Origin: Saprospiraceae bacterium
GTDB taxonomy: Bacteria; Bacteroidota; Bacteroidia; Chitinophagales; Saprospiraceae
Direction of reading: 5' to 3'
Length of the DNA: 64,000 bases
Assembly: GCA_021604865.1 (NCBI GenBank)
Contig: BQJU01000027.1
Span: 1 to 64,000 of the forward strand
Below the pieces are notes generated by a model, which searched no databases, was not told the origin of the DNA, and saw only the letters and a program-made list of their open reading frames with translations. The translations under genes were made by a program, and so were the position numbers. Below are positions 17,201-27,164 of this stretch, piece by piece. Position 1 is the stretch's first letter, and each line of letters opens with the position of its first letter.

Positions 17201-18229
17201 AGGACCATTTGTTGGATTCCGCTGGGTAGACGTATAACCATTGGGCCCCTGCCAGTGGTAGGTAACATGAAACGTTCCGTTGTCCGTAACATCGCCGTAA
17301 AGCAGGGGCGATTCGTTAAAACAAACCGCCTCTTCAAAACTTGCTATTGCGGTTGGCGTAGGCAGGTTACTAATAGAGAAGGTGTTTTCATAAACGATAT
17401 TATTACTTAAAGAGGAAGATTCAAGGGTATAATCGCCCGGGCAAAGGTTATTGATTGTGTCAATGCCCGTAGCAAAGGTATCTTCCATGATAATATTTCC
17501 GAAATTATCCAATAGGCGGTGTTGCCATTCAGCATCTAAAGTTGTAATAAACAACTGGCCAGTACAAGCGCTATCACAGGTATTATTGGTATTAGAAATA
17601 TGCAATACCGTTGCTTCATAATAGTCTGGTGGGAAGAATATATAGTCGATCATGGAACTACACTGATCATTCATCCATGCACCGGATCTCCCATCTGACA
17701 AGACATCAATTAGAGCCACAAGGCCTGATGATTCGCCTGGTGGAGCGTCTTCGTCTACCTGGATGGACCAACAAAAGGTAAGAGGTGCCGCTGTCTGGCC
17801 GATAAGGTTGCAGCCATTGGGCCCATCGCCAAAATTATTTCCCGGATTTCCGTCCATTGGCCCTCCTATATTGGAGTCAAAGGCAAAACCAGGGCCAAAA
17901 GTAATTCCCGTATTAAAACTGGTCCAATTGTCATACCAACCCCAAATACCGGTTTGGCTACAAGATGGGGGCGGAATAGGCATAATGGTAGATAGGTCCC
18001 AGTCAACACCAAATTGGACTTCTACAGCATGAAGCCATTCGTTGGACTCCCCATCAGACCAGAAGGCAACGGTATAACAAAAATCGACCGTCGTTCCGGG
18101 AGCATAAGATAGGGTCTCTGAATCTGGAAGTGGATCAACCGTCAGAAATCCTTCGTTTAAACAATTAGGCAACTGTGCAAATCCAAATGCGGAAAGGAAG
18201 CAAAATAAAAATACGGAATAGTATCTCAT
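14219..18229 (-). CDS. Giant T9SS-sorted protein with Ig/PKD-like repeats
   Basis: The protein has about 1336 aa. I use the start at 18229 (MRYYSVFLFCFLSAFGFAQ) because it gives a clean signal peptide, while an upstream Met adds 17 residues that would spoil it. The first 230 residues are a beta-rich region with many Trp, Gly and Cys residues and no family that I recognise. A long series of Ig-, PKD- or SprB-like repeats follows, with cores such as YEWSTGENVSPITVSP, TFAWSTGQNT and YSWSPGTGLSC and many paired Cys. The last 80 residues are a T9SS type A sorting domain (LVYPNPGRDVVTVQWD...LPSGVYWIRLVSDSE). It is an outer-surface or released adhesin-like protein. Unlike its neighbours it has no cohesin or dockerin module. 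Confidence 0.83.
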   Translation of the reverse strand: MRYYSVFLFCFLSAFGFAQLPNCLNEGFLTVDPLPDSETLSYAPGTTVDFCYTVAFWSDGESNEWLHAVEVQFGVDWDLSTIMPIPPPSCSQTGIWGWYDNWTSFNTGITFGPGFAFDSNIGGPMDGNPGNNFGDGPNGCNLIGQTAAPLTFCWSIQVDEDAPPGESSGLVALIDVLSDGRSGAWMNDQCSSMIDYIFFPPDYYEATVLHISNTNNTCDSACTGQLFITTLDAEWQHRLLDNFGNIIMEDTFATGIDTINNLCPGDYTLESSSLSNNIVYENTFSISNLPTPTAIASFEEAVCFNESPLLYGDVTDNGTFHVTYHWQGPNGYTSTQRNPTNGPGSGTYILTTAVGNCFSEPDTVIVPAYPFPALIVSPGPQVTICPGETVQLSASGGQVYRWYSGDDLIIISPTLNIAPTTTTLYSVIGPVQGAICEGYGEVLVTVNDFAAQDLGPDRNICLGESLTLGSADASLLYEWSTGENVSPITVSPTIPTTYVLTVTNAQGCGAEYEVLITPVTTPSVTIETNNTSICSGDSTLLIANYSGGTPPYTFAWSTGQNTENIWVGPDSATEYNLTVTDSNGCSGIASINVTVEDDQVTIIATDTIICIGETVNLSVDGFFDAYMWSIGAATSSIDIDPTISTLYWITVTTSNGCNLVDSIFIEVVPFPTAPIINCSSTLSSVTFSWNPEPNVTYEASSISGPNGIQTDNMYTVSGLSPNETVSIQVLATNSDNCQQISQQTCSAIDCPLVNLEVGNDIAVCQDAAPFLLEVIVNGGNGNGTINWQGPCIIDAAIGLFDPQVCGVGNHNLLVSYTEGPCSYQANMVVTVLPSFQADFLVDNLGCIADTIEVQYTGDAPSNADFSWDFAGANVLSGSDGGPYTLQWNTTGDKELSLFIDGDCPGAIFSQTITIEAPYPAPDLACTFDVPANTLSFNWNEIPDADGYELTLNGTPMPSTTNTEWIFDTFAPGEEVTVTVAVLNSGPCINEVAQVTCAIPVCPTLVISAESESICTGASTILQADYGDDASYSWSPGTGLSCTDCADPIVSPSTSTTYILTATNSLGCQATDSITISVDNLPTELFNEPILDVCRGITVELCLNINAQKIIWTGPNNYYFENNCLIITEFDSINSGTYYANVTLLDGCILTDSITLSMVPPLTVLQATDQIEACPFEIFTLSAEVANADFYYWYPQANVFCQNCPTTLANISQPTVFTLIVLNDEGCELQLEIPATIPAGCAQHPDYDDPIFLSSPGNNGPTEMLVYPNPGRDVVTVQWDREVKGILQVFDTKGQRLQQHPVADRVLMLDLQALPSGVYWIRLVSDSEIISRKILKE

Positions 18230-18339
18230 CAGAAAGATTTTAGGTGCCACACAAATTACACTAAAATCTCTTTTTGTCAAAATAAGAGGATGTGGGAATA
18301 ATTATGTCAACGAGTGAGTACTTAGGAGTCAGGAAAAAT

Positions 18340-18426
18340 TTCACCGCTGAGGCGCGAAGTACGCTGAGATAACGCAGAGAAAATACTGGTATTTTCACAC
18401 TGCGCTCACTGCGCCACTGCGGTGAA
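18340..18426. repeat. ERIC-like imperfect inverted-repeat element
   Basis: TTCACCGCTGAGGCGCGAAG at the left is answered on the right by the reverse complement of a similar word, ending GCGGTGAA, with ACGCTGAGATAACGCAGAG-like segments in between. The long imperfect hairpin occupies most of the 247-bp gap between two minus-strand genes. Elements of this wording are scattered in many Bacteroidota genomes (from memory). Confidence 0.6.
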
Positions 18427-18476
18427 TAGAAATACGAGTCATGGTTTATCCTTTTCGAATAACGCCCATCCCTGAT

Positions 18477-21400
18477 TTATTTGCTGATAATCACCTTTCT
18501 ATTATAACATCCCTTATCGGTTAGCATTTGCACCTGATAACTACCCATCGGGAGATTACCAATATTCAGATTACCTGAATTAGGAAGTTTTTCCCGCCAT
18601 ACTTTCTGACCTAAATTGTTGAAAAAACTGATTTCAAAAATACGGATACCTGGAGCATAGATATTCAAGTTGTCTCTAGCTGGATTTGGCGATAAGATGA
18701 TTTGCTGATCGACAAAAGGATCAAATTGACTACTAATGATCTCCGACATCGTACTTTGCGCATCAACGGGAATCTCTTCGCCCTGGAAATTGATGAGCCG
18801 TACATTTTTAATTTTGAATTCTGCGAGCAACACATTGCGTTGTTCATCGGTTGACCAAAACAATATGTCGTCCTCTATCGTGACTATAAACTGACCAATA
18901 GCGCCTGAACCACTGACATTGACTCCATCGGTGCGGCTGAGGCCAATATCAATTTGTCCTTGTCCATGAAAATCTTTTTGCAGGACAAACAAATCCTCAT
19001 TCAAGGCACCCAGCCAGGAATTGCTGATGCTCACAAAAGCGGTATTGGGCGTAATAATTTCGGGGTTATAGACCAAACTAAACGCCAGACCATAAACCTC
19101 TTCAGCGGGTGCCTCTTCGGTTCCCAAAATGAGTGGGAGACTGATTATTTGTCCTTCAAAAATGGTGTCAGGCTGAAGGTAAAAAGGAACATCCATCAGC
19201 GGCCTGTAGGTATCCGGATCACCTTCATCCCTGAATTGATGCACTTCTCCCCAATTGAGGCTGATGGCGAGGGTGTCATTCAGGTTAATTATTCCGTTGC
19301 CATCGGTATCGCTATGTTTGTAATTGTTGCCATCAGGCGTAGCATTGCCCCAATCAGGAGAAGGTTGTGCCGCCCAGTTCAGCGTAGCATTAGGGCGGGT
19401 GGGGCCAGAGGAATCGATGGCCAGACCAATGTTCAAGACGTCAAAGTTATCGACCATCCCATTATCATCGGTATCTCCTGGCCATACTGGCGTATCAGTG
19501 ACCAGAATATCTATCCAAAAGGGGAAACAGGGACTGCCAGTGCCATAACAAAGTTCTAATGCCATAGAATCAAGGCCAGCTTCCAGACCGATAAAATCAA
19601 TACAATTACTCCCAATCGATGTATTATAATCCATAAACCCCATTGGTTCGACCCATATTTGGTTGACCATCAACCCAATTGGCCCCAGTGTTGGATCACA
19701 CCAGGTAAGGGTATCTCCTACTTCTATTGTATCCGATAAAAACCAGCTGCACTCGATCACCGTGATGGTTATGGAATCAGTGTTAATACAGCCATCAGCA
19801 TCTTCTACCTGAACGGTGTAGACGGTTGTTTCCGTTGGAAAAGCTTGTGGATTTGCGATGTTAGGATCATTCAAAAAAGTCGTTGGCGACCATTGGAAAT
19901 TTACCGCGTTTGGAGCAATAGCCACCAATGGAACTATCTGACCTCCACAAATAATCGTATCGGAATTAACAGATAAAGATGGGCCTTCTATCACTAAAAC
20001 GGAATCGAGGCTTACCTCACAGCCATCCGTATCGGTGATGGTGAGGCTATAAAATCCGGGTGAAGCTACAGTATGGGTGTTTTGTATGGTGGTTTGATTG
20101 TCCCACCAGGTATAAGTGTAAGGCGCGGTGCCTCCCTGAGGTACTACCGAGATGCTACCGGGGTTGCCTAGACAGGAGATATTTTCTACTTCAACCGATC
20201 CAACGACCAGATTGGAGGCCGATACAATTTCAATCAAGGTATCTGCATAACAACTGCTGTCATTGATCGAAATTACATATAACCCGGGCGCTAAATCAAC
20301 AGAAACATTGCCATTACCCATCACTGCACCATTGACACTTAGCCAGTAATCGTCAAAATTTGGATCTACACCTCCCGATGCGGAAACAAGGGTGAGGGTA
20401 CTCAGGCCGTTTGCACAAGTAAGGGTGGGGTTAAAATCAAGTTCATAGGTAAGGTTATTGGTATAAGGCAAATCAAAGGTGACCGTTGCGGGGCAGTTAT
20501 TTTCTGAATAGGCTGTAATTTCATAATGTCCGGGGAAAAGGTGGTCAAAATCAATATCTGGCAGACTCAAGCCATTAAGTTCCCCCTCAAATTCAACCGG
20601 CAATCCATTGAGAGATTCTAAAGTGACACTTCCGTCGGCACTGCCATTGCAATAAGCTGGTGTCATGGTTTCTACAAACAACTGAAATAGGGCCTCCTCA
20701 ATCTGTGAAGGATCAATGAGCTGAATACATCCCCCTGGATCTTGTATGGCTAAACTGACAATTGCTCCTGAATCAATTTGGATATTTCCTGCCGGAATTG
20801 GACTAAAAGTGAGGCCACCATCCAAAGAATAAGCATAACCGTCACTGGAAGCGGGACCTTGCAGACTTAGAATATCGATGCCATTTGTGCATTGAGATCG
20901 ATCAATCACTGCCGACCATTCTGTAGTCGGTTGTACGCCCACCACAAAGCCATCATCCACAGTACAACCAATAGCATCTGTGATGGTGATAGTGTAAGCC
21001 CCTGGAGATAGATTAAACAAATCCGGATCATCCCCCGGACCGGGGGTATTCAAATCGTAGGTGTAGGGAATGGTCCCTCCGGTAATGATGATAATCAACT
21101 GACCATCATCAACATTTACACAAGAAGCATCAGTGACTTCCATGAAAAGATCGAGCTCCGGGGTTACTGTGACCTCAAATTCTGCGCCTACCTCACAACC
21201 AATATCGTCGACACCGGCAAAGGTATACGTACCGGCATTGTTCAAATCCACATTGGGGATACTCGGATGACTCTCATCAGAGAAAAATCCATCGGGCCCG
21301 GTCCATAGATAGGATTGACCATCAAAAATATAGGGTTCAAAAAGCAAGGTGCCACCGTGACAAACAGGGCTATTGGAAAAAGGCAATAATCCAAAGTCGA

Positions 21401-22160
21401 GGTATTGGTGTAAATCGACAAAGACTTCATGCATTTGCTGACAACCTGCTGCATCAGTTACCGTTACGGAATAAATGGCATCATCAAAAGGTGATTCCAC
21501 GATTGGATTGGGGCAATCATTACAGGTCAGGGCATCATTGCCATTGGTACTCCATTGGTAGGCGACGGCCTCGGGAGCAATAACCTGGAGTTGTAGATTA
21601 TCGCCGCCACAAATGGCGGTGTCAGGAGTAATCGATTGTATTAAATCATTACGGGGATTGTTGACGGAGCCGGGTAGCATTTGAGCAGCTAGTGGTTCGC
21701 CATTCTCATCGGTTACTTCCAGTGCGAGTGGGGTTTCTGATGCTTCAATAAGGGTAAAGCTGCAATTATTTAACACCCTGAAACAAACTTCAAAGAGCAT
21801 GGTGCCATTGGGTAAATTTAGGCCACCATCGGGCGGTGGGGTCTGGCCTGCTGCTCCAAATAAATGGTCGCTTAGGATACTAAAGTCACTCAGTGTAATC
21901 CAGGGGAGGAGTGAATTGGTGACCATGCTCTCAGCATCCAATTCAGTATCATCCCATTGCAAACTTAATTGAAAATTTTGAACGCCGCTAAAGTTGTTAA
22001 CGGTGATCGGAACACAAATAAGATCACCCTCCTGGGAGGAAACATTACCTACTTGAAAGGTAACTTGGGCTTGTAAACTGGTAAAGCTAGCCATCAAAAG
22101 AAAAAACAAAGAAACTAGCCTGGTCGTAGTAGCGCGAAACAAGTCTAATAATTGCTGCAT
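18477..22160 (-). CDS. Giant T9SS surface protein: cohesin, SprB-like repeats, dockerin-like module
   Basis: The start at 22160 (MQQLLDLFRATTTRLVSLF) gives about 1227 aa and a signal peptide ending LQAQ. One cohesin-like module (about 30-165, SSQEGDLICVPITVNNFSGVQ) is followed by Ig/SprB-like repeats (about 170-790, for example TPYTYDLNTPGPGDDP and APYTYTWWDN). A further beta module comes next, then a dockerin-like module with WPGDTDDNGMVDNFD and DTDGNGIINLNDT, the conserved beta module and a T9SS sorting domain (ILSPNPARDNLNIY...LPMGSYQVQMLTDKG). The architecture is the same as the 2208-5783 protein, but it has one cohesin rather than three. It lies divergent to a 482-aa protein, as does the cluster at 2-10 kb. 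Confidence 0.84.
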   Translation of the reverse strand: MQQLLDLFRATTTRLVSLFFLLMASFTSLQAQVTFQVGNVSSQEGDLICVPITVNNFSGVQNFQLSLQWDDTELDAESMVTNSLLPWITLSDFSILSDHLFGAAGQTPPPDGGLNLPNGTMLFEVCFRVLNNCSFTLIEASETPLALEVTDENGEPLAAQMLPGSVNNPRNDLIQSITPDTAICGGDNLQLQVIAPEAVAYQWSTNGNDALTCNDCPNPIVESPFDDAIYSVTVTDAAGCQQMHEVFVDLHQYLDFGLLPFSNSPVCHGGTLLFEPYIFDGQSYLWTGPDGFFSDESHPSIPNVDLNNAGTYTFAGVDDIGCEVGAEFEVTVTPELDLFMEVTDASCVNVDDGQLIIIITGGTIPYTYDLNTPGPGDDPDLFNLSPGAYTITITDAIGCTVDDGFVVGVQPTTEWSAVIDRSQCTNGIDILSLQGPASSDGYAYSLDGGLTFSPIPAGNIQIDSGAIVSLAIQDPGGCIQLIDPSQIEEALFQLFVETMTPAYCNGSADGSVTLESLNGLPVEFEGELNGLSLPDIDFDHLFPGHYEITAYSENNCPATVTFDLPYTNNLTYELDFNPTLTCANGLSTLTLVSASGGVDPNFDDYWLSVNGAVMGNGNVSVDLAPGLYVISINDSSCYADTLIEIVSASNLVVGSVEVENISCLGNPGSISVVPQGGTAPYTYTWWDNQTTIQNTHTVASPGFYSLTITDTDGCEVSLDSVLVIEGPSLSVNSDTIICGGQIVPLVAIAPNAVNFQWSPTTFLNDPNIANPQAFPTETTVYTVQVEDADGCINTDSITITVIECSWFLSDTIEVGDTLTWCDPTLGPIGLMVNQIWVEPMGFMDYNTSIGSNCIDFIGLEAGLDSMALELCYGTGSPCFPFWIDILVTDTPVWPGDTDDNGMVDNFDVLNIGLAIDSSGPTRPNATLNWAAQPSPDWGNATPDGNNYKHSDTDGNGIINLNDTLAISLNWGEVHQFRDEGDPDTYRPLMDVPFYLQPDTIFEGQIISLPLILGTEEAPAEEVYGLAFSLVYNPEIITPNTAFVSISNSWLGALNEDLFVLQKDFHGQGQIDIGLSRTDGVNVSGSGAIGQFIVTIEDDILFWSTDEQRNVLLAEFKIKNVRLINFQGEEIPVDAQSTMSEIISSQFDPFVDQQIILSPNPARDNLNIYAPGIRIFEISFFNNLGQKVWREKLPNSGNLNIGNLPMGSYQVQMLTDKGCYNRKVIISK

Positions 22161-22349
22161 GGTTTTGGTATTAAGTATAATTATATTCATGGGATGTTCT
22201 TATAATTCAAATTTACCCTTCCTTGCCTTCTTTCGAAAGTACAATTAATTTGATTTCTAGATTTTTTTATGTAAAATTGGGATGTTTATTTTTTTTAAAA
22301 ATCTGAAAATCAATTTTTTAAGAATATATCTTGTGAAAATTTCTAGGAA

Positions 22350-23798
22350 ATGAAGAACAGCAAATTGATCCTATTGCTATCAAAATTATCCCCCAAAGAG
22401 CTAAACCGGCTAAGAGAATTTGTTGATGCGGACTTTTTCAACCAACACAAAGGTTTAAAAAGGCTTTGTAATTACCTCCTGGATCAGGCCCCTGAATTTT
22501 CTGAGGAGGTGTTACAACGAGAAAAAGTTTATGCCCAGGTGGAGCCCGGAACAGGCTATAATGATGACCGACTCAATAACCTGCTATCTGATTTGTTACA
22601 GCTGGTGTATGCTTTTTTCACACACCTGGAACTAGAAAAACGACCGGATTTGCAAGGGCAGATGCTAACGGATAGGTTGTTGGAATTAAACCTCCCAAAA
22701 CACTTGCGCCATCAGGTGCGCCGACAAGAGCAGCTATTGGATCGGAGGCAGGACCGGAGTTTTGATTATTTTAATGCAGGCTATCATCTTCACCAACACC
22801 TGGATCGTTTTGAGCTTGGACAGCAAAACCGGCGATTTAGCAGACATTTACAACAGGAAAGCGATCATATAGATCGTTATTTTTTAATCCAAAAGTTTCG
22901 GCTTGCCTGCGAAATGAGTAGCCGTAATAGCGTCATCAGAGCCTCGTATCATTGTGATTTTATGGCCGAATTGGTCAATATTTACGAAGAGCGGAAGTAT
23001 TTGCAGCAAATTCCCGCCTTACAAACCTACTATTGTGCCTGGCGGATGCTGGAACAACGGTCGGATGCTACCCATTTTTATGAGTTGAAACAATTATTGC
23101 AAAAACATCATCCCCTTTTTCCACTGGCAGAACAACGGTTGCTTTACAATTATGCCCTGAATTTTTGCATCAGTCGCATCAATTCCGGAGAGTCGGAATA
23201 TTACCGGGAAACCTTGGATCTGTATCAAAGTATGCTTGATTCTCGCATCATTTTTGTGCGGGGTATCCTGTCGCAATGGGCCTACAAAAACATTATTACT
23301 ACGGGCATTCGCCTCCAGGATTTTACCTGGACAGAGAACTTTATTCACCAATATAAAGAATACTTACCCTTAGAAGAACGCCCCAATGCAGTGGCCTACA
23401 ACCTTGCGGCCCTCTATTATGCCCGATCAGATTACAAAAATGCTTTATTGCAGTTACAAGATGTAGAATTTACGGATGCTTCTTACCATACCGGTGCAAA
23501 GATCATTCAACTAAAAAGTTATTATGAACTGGATGAAAGTGAAGCCTTCTATTCCCTGATCGAAGCCTTTAAAAAGTACCTGAGTCGCAACCGACAACTT
23601 TCCGATTATCGCAAAAAGGCCAATATGAATTTTTTGCGGCTGGCCCGCCAGATTTACCAGTTTAAAAATGAATACCACTTGATGCATAAAAATGAATGGT
23701 TGGAAAAACACAAAAAGCTAAACTTACAAGTGGAGACCATTGATCCGATTGCAAATAAAGAATGGCTGAAAAGAGTGTTGGGTTTGTTTGTGGGGTAG
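22350..23798 (+). CDS. Helical-repeat protein of unknown function (482-aa family, member 2)
   Basis: The protein has 482 aa, the same length as the 10085-11533 protein, with collinear similarity throughout (LSPKELNRLREFVDADFFNQ at the start, YLSRNRQLSDYRKK near the end). There is no signal peptide. Residues about 8-90 form a compact helical N-terminal module, and the remainder looks like TPR-type repeats. The gene is divergent from the cohesin/dockerin surface protein at 18477-22160, with 189 bp between the starts. The repeated pairing suggests that the helical protein and the surface protein work together. The function is not known to me. Transcription probably starts in the AT-rich 22250-22340 stretch. 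Confidence 0.75.
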   Translation: MKNSKLILLLSKLSPKELNRLREFVDADFFNQHKGLKRLCNYLLDQAPEFSEEVLQREKVYAQVEPGTGYNDDRLNNLLSDLLQLVYAFFTHLELEKRPDLQGQMLTDRLLELNLPKHLRHQVRRQEQLLDRRQDRSFDYFNAGYHLHQHLDRFELGQQNRRFSRHLQQESDHIDRYFLIQKFRLACEMSSRNSVIRASYHCDFMAELVNIYEERKYLQQIPALQTYYCAWRMLEQRSDATHFYELKQLLQKHHPLFPLAEQRLLYNYALNFCISRINSGESEYYRETLDLYQSMLDSRIIFVRGILSQWAYKNIITTGIRLQDFTWTENFIHQYKEYLPLEERPNAVAYNLAALYYARSDYKNALLQLQDVEFTDASYHTGAKIIQLKSYYELDESEAFYSLIEAFKKYLSRNRQLSDYRKKANMNFLRLARQIYQFKNEYHLMHKNEWLEKHKKLNLQVETIDPIANKEWLKRVLGLFVG

Positions 23799-24124
23799 CG
23801 CATGTTTGAAGGTGGTGTTCTACAACGCATTACAATCCTTTCTTCAAGCGTAGTTGCTCCATCCCTTTCAAGGAAAACAGGTTAAGAAAGCCGAAAAAAT
23901 GTAGCACAATAAAAGTGGTTAATGCCAGAAAAAATTAACAATTTTTCCATTTCTTCCAGGAGTATTTTATTCCGCAAACGGTTGCAATAGTTTAATTTTA
24001 TCCTATTGAAGTCATTAGGCCAAAATTTATTCTTTTCCCGGCATATTTTTGCTTGTTTTGTAGGAAATTTGTGTAAATTATTACACACTTGCTAAACTAG
24101 ATTTTGAAACTTAAATTTCAGTGT
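23799..24124. promoter_or_regulatory. Intergenic region upstream of the Sus-like operon, candidate -7 box
   Basis: This AT-rich gap contains TATTTTTG at 24044-24051, which fits the Bacteroidota TAnnTTTG -7 element. I found no TTG at the right distance, so the call is weak. No gene or repeat is visible in the rest. Confidence 0.35.
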
Positions 24125-27100
24125 ATGAAACTTAAAATGACATCCTTCCTGGTGTTGTTTCTGTGTCTGACCGTAGGGTTGATGGCTCAACGAACCATAT
24201 CAGGCGTCGTCACCGATGCAACTACAGGAGAACCACTCATCGGGGCCAATGTTCTGATAGTTGGTACCAGCACCGGTACAATTACAGATTTTGATGGAGC
24301 CTATTCAATCGGTATTTCAGCAGACACCAAACGGCTGGAGATTTCTTATACCGGTTACAGAACACAAACTTTTGATATTGGAACTTCAGATAAGATCGAC
24401 GCACAGCTGACTGCTGGTGAGATTCTGGAGGAAGTAGTCGTAATAGGCTACGGTACTACCAAAAAAAGTGATGCTACAGGAGCTTTGACTGCTGTTAATG
24501 ACAAGGCTTTTAATAAAGGTGCCATTGTATCTGCTGACCAGCTGATTGCCGGTAAGATAGCGGGCGTACAAATTCAGTCCAACACAGGAGAACCAGGCGG
24601 ACAATCCAAAGTACGGATTCGTGGCGGTACTTCTATCAATGCTAGCAATGAGCCACTCTACGTTATTGATGGTGTGCCTATCAGTAACTCAGCGGTTAAC
24701 CCCGGCGGCTTCTCCGATGGTAGAAACCCGTTGAACTTCTTGAATCCAAGTGATATTGAGACCTTTACAGTCTTGAAAGATGCTTCCGCAACGGCAATCT
24801 ACGGATCAAGAGGCGCAAATGGTGTGATCATCATTACCACCAAAAAAGGAAAAGCTGGCAACCCTGCACGTTTATCCTATGACGGCTATTACTCTGTAGC
24901 GGAGCTAGTCGGTGAACCTGACAACCTGGATGCCGAGGCATTCCGTAATGTGATTACCTTCAAAGCACCGGAAAGATTGGAGCAATTGGGTGATGCCAAC
25001 ACCAACTGGTATGATGAAATGCTGCAAACTTCTACAGGGCACAACCACTCGCTGAACTTTACCGGTGGTGCTGAGAATATCGGCTACCGTATTTCTGCCG
25101 GTTATCAGCAACTCAAAGGTGTGATCAGAACTTCGGAAACGGAGCGCACCAATATTGGATTGAACTACAACCATTCTTTCCTTGAGGGAGATCTATTGCT
25201 GAATGTCAACCTTAAAGGTGCCTTTACAAAAGACCAGTTTGACCCCAATCAGGTATTTGCGGCCTGGAATTTTGATCCAACTCAGGAGATTTATGATCCG
25301 GAAAACAAGGCATTTGGTGGCTTTTTTGAATATGGCAATACCAATGCGCCGCGCAACCCGGTTTCTGGCATTGAACAAAACCAGGAATTTGGCCGTAACT
25401 TTCGCAGTGTAGGTAACCTGGATTTGGAATACAAACTCGATCGCCTGATCAAAGGGTTGAGTGTTAAAACGAATCTGGGTTATGATATCCTCAATGGCGA
25501 CCGCAAGCGATTCCAACCGACGACCTATGTGAATACACAAGTGGCTGGATACAACGGTGAAGTCAGGATTGAAAACTATATAAGAACCAATAAACTGCTT
25601 GATTTCTACCTGACGTACAAAAATTATATCAACGATGATAATCGGGTAGAACTTACAGCGGGTTATTCTTACCAGGATTTTTACGAGGAATATCCTTCTC
25701 TTAGAGCGATTGACTTATCTACCGATATCTTTGGATTTAATTCCACCAGACCAGCCAGTAGATTTGAGGCCAACAATAGCGTTGTAGAAAACCGACTGAT
25801 TTCTTTCTTCGGTCGTGCCAATTATAGCTTCAAAGACAAATACCTGCTGACCGTGACTGTGCGCCGCGATGGTTCTACCCGCTTTGGTGAAGCCAACCGC
25901 TGGGGTACTTTCCCTTCTGCCGCTTTGGGATGGAGAATTTTGCAGGAAGGCTTTGCGCAAGGCCTGACGGGTATTTTTTCTGACCTGAAATTACGTGTAG
26001 GATATGGTATTACCGGTAATCAGGAAATTCCTAATTTCCAGTATCTATCCCGCTATTCCCTGTCTGATGTCCGGGCCCGCTATCAGTTTGGTGAAGGATT
26101 CATTACTACTGCTCGTCCCAATGCTTATGATGCAGCACTGAAGTGGGAAGAAACGACTTCTTACAATATCGGTCTTGATTTTGGCTTTTCTAATGGAAGA
26201 ATCAGTGGCTCGATCGAATATTATTACAAAAGTACCGATGATCTGCTCTTTACGGTCAACGTCCCTGCTGGTACCAACCTTTCTGACCGGGTATTGACCA
26301 ATATCGGTGAAGTAGAAAATTCCGGTATTGAATTGACGCTGAACGCCGTTGTTCTGGATACCAAAGACTTTAGCTGGGACTTGAATTTTAATGCTGCAAA
26401 CAACAAGAATGAGGTAGTGGCTATTGATCGTATCGCCAATCAGGGTATTCTTACAGGTGGCATCTCTGGTGGTGTAGGTAATAATGTACAAATTCATCAG
26501 GTAGGTAGCCCGATTAGCTCTTTCTTTTTGTTTAAACACAAACTTGGTGCTGATGGCCTTCCTTTACCGGATGGTATTGATCACAATGATGATGGGCAAA
26601 TTAATCAGGCCGATATATACGAAGACACCAATAATGATGGTACTGTGAATGATTTGGACAAGCAGGTTTCAGAACAACCTGCTCCGAAATATATCCTGGG
26701 ATTGACTTCCAATATGTCTTATAAAGGTTTTGACCTGAGTGTCAGCCTGAGAAGTAATATTGGCAATTACATGTACAACAACAATGCCTCTGTTCGTGGA
26801 TATTTTGACCGCTTGTCAGAAAATGCATCCTTTGTCAATAACCTGCATGCTTCTACATTGGAAACGAAATTTACCCGCCCACAATATTTCTCAGATTATT
26901 ACCTAGAAGATGCTTCTTTCCTGCGAATGGATAATTTAACATTGGGTTATACCTTCAGACCAGGAAAAGGTTTTTCAAGTATTCGACTTTATGCAACAGG
27001 CCAGAACCTATTTGTAATCACTAAATACAAAGGGTTAGATCCTGAGGTGGGTAATAAAGACAATATTGGTATCGACAACGCTCCGTATCCAAGAGCCAGA

Positions 27101-27133
27101 GGATTTATTTTTGGCGTAAGCCTTGGATTGTAA
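24125..27133 (+). CDS. SusC/RagA-type TonB-linked outer-membrane receptor
   Basis: The start at 24125 (MKLKMTSFLVLFLCLTVGLMAQ) gives a standard signal peptide; an in-frame ATG 21 bp upstream is less likely. The product has about 1002 aa. A carboxypeptidase-regulatory-like beta-sandwich (about 22-105, ISGVVTDATTGEPLIGANV) precedes a TonB box region (EEVVVIGYGT). A plug domain (about 115-225, VRIRGGTSINASNEPLYVIDG) and a 22-strand barrel follow to the C-terminus. SusC proteins import glycans or peptides with a SusD lid and energy from TonB. The next two genes are its SusD and SusF-like partners, 31 and 30 bp apart, so they form an operon. No glycoside hydrolase lies in the window. Confidence 0.92.
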   Translation: MKLKMTSFLVLFLCLTVGLMAQRTISGVVTDATTGEPLIGANVLIVGTSTGTITDFDGAYSIGISADTKRLEISYTGYRTQTFDIGTSDKIDAQLTAGEILEEVVVIGYGTTKKSDATGALTAVNDKAFNKGAIVSADQLIAGKIAGVQIQSNTGEPGGQSKVRIRGGTSINASNEPLYVIDGVPISNSAVNPGGFSDGRNPLNFLNPSDIETFTVLKDASATAIYGSRGANGVIIITTKKGKAGNPARLSYDGYYSVAELVGEPDNLDAEAFRNVITFKAPERLEQLGDANTNWYDEMLQTSTGHNHSLNFTGGAENIGYRISAGYQQLKGVIRTSETERTNIGLNYNHSFLEGDLLLNVNLKGAFTKDQFDPNQVFAAWNFDPTQEIYDPENKAFGGFFEYGNTNAPRNPVSGIEQNQEFGRNFRSVGNLDLEYKLDRLIKGLSVKTNLGYDILNGDRKRFQPTTYVNTQVAGYNGEVRIENYIRTNKLLDFYLTYKNYINDDNRVELTAGYSYQDFYEEYPSLRAIDLSTDIFGFNSTRPASRFEANNSVVENRLISFFGRANYSFKDKYLLTVTVRRDGSTRFGEANRWGTFPSAALGWRILQEGFAQGLTGIFSDLKLRVGYGITGNQEIPNFQYLSRYSLSDVRARYQFGEGFITTARPNAYDAALKWEETTSYNIGLDFGFSNGRISGSIEYYYKSTDDLLFTVNVPAGTNLSDRVLTNIGEVENSGIELTLNAVVLDTKDFSWDLNFNAANNKNEVVAIDRIANQGILTGGISGGVGNNVQIHQVGSPISSFFLFKHKLGADGLPLPDGIDHNDDGQINQADIYEDTNNDGTVNDLDKQVSEQPAPKYILGLTSNMSYKGFDLSVSLRSNIGNYMYNNNASVRGYFDRLSENASFVNNLHASTLETKFTRPQYFSDYYLEDASFLRMDNLTLGYTFRPGKGFSSIRLYATGQNLFVITKYKGLDPEVGNKDNIGIDNAPYPRARGFIFGVSLGL

Positions 27134-27164
27134 TTTGTAAACCAAACATTAAAATGTTGAAACC

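Noticed and set aside
14219-18280. Longer start for the giant T9SS protein
   Set aside because: The 17 extra residues would precede and disrupt a clean signal peptide that begins at 18229.
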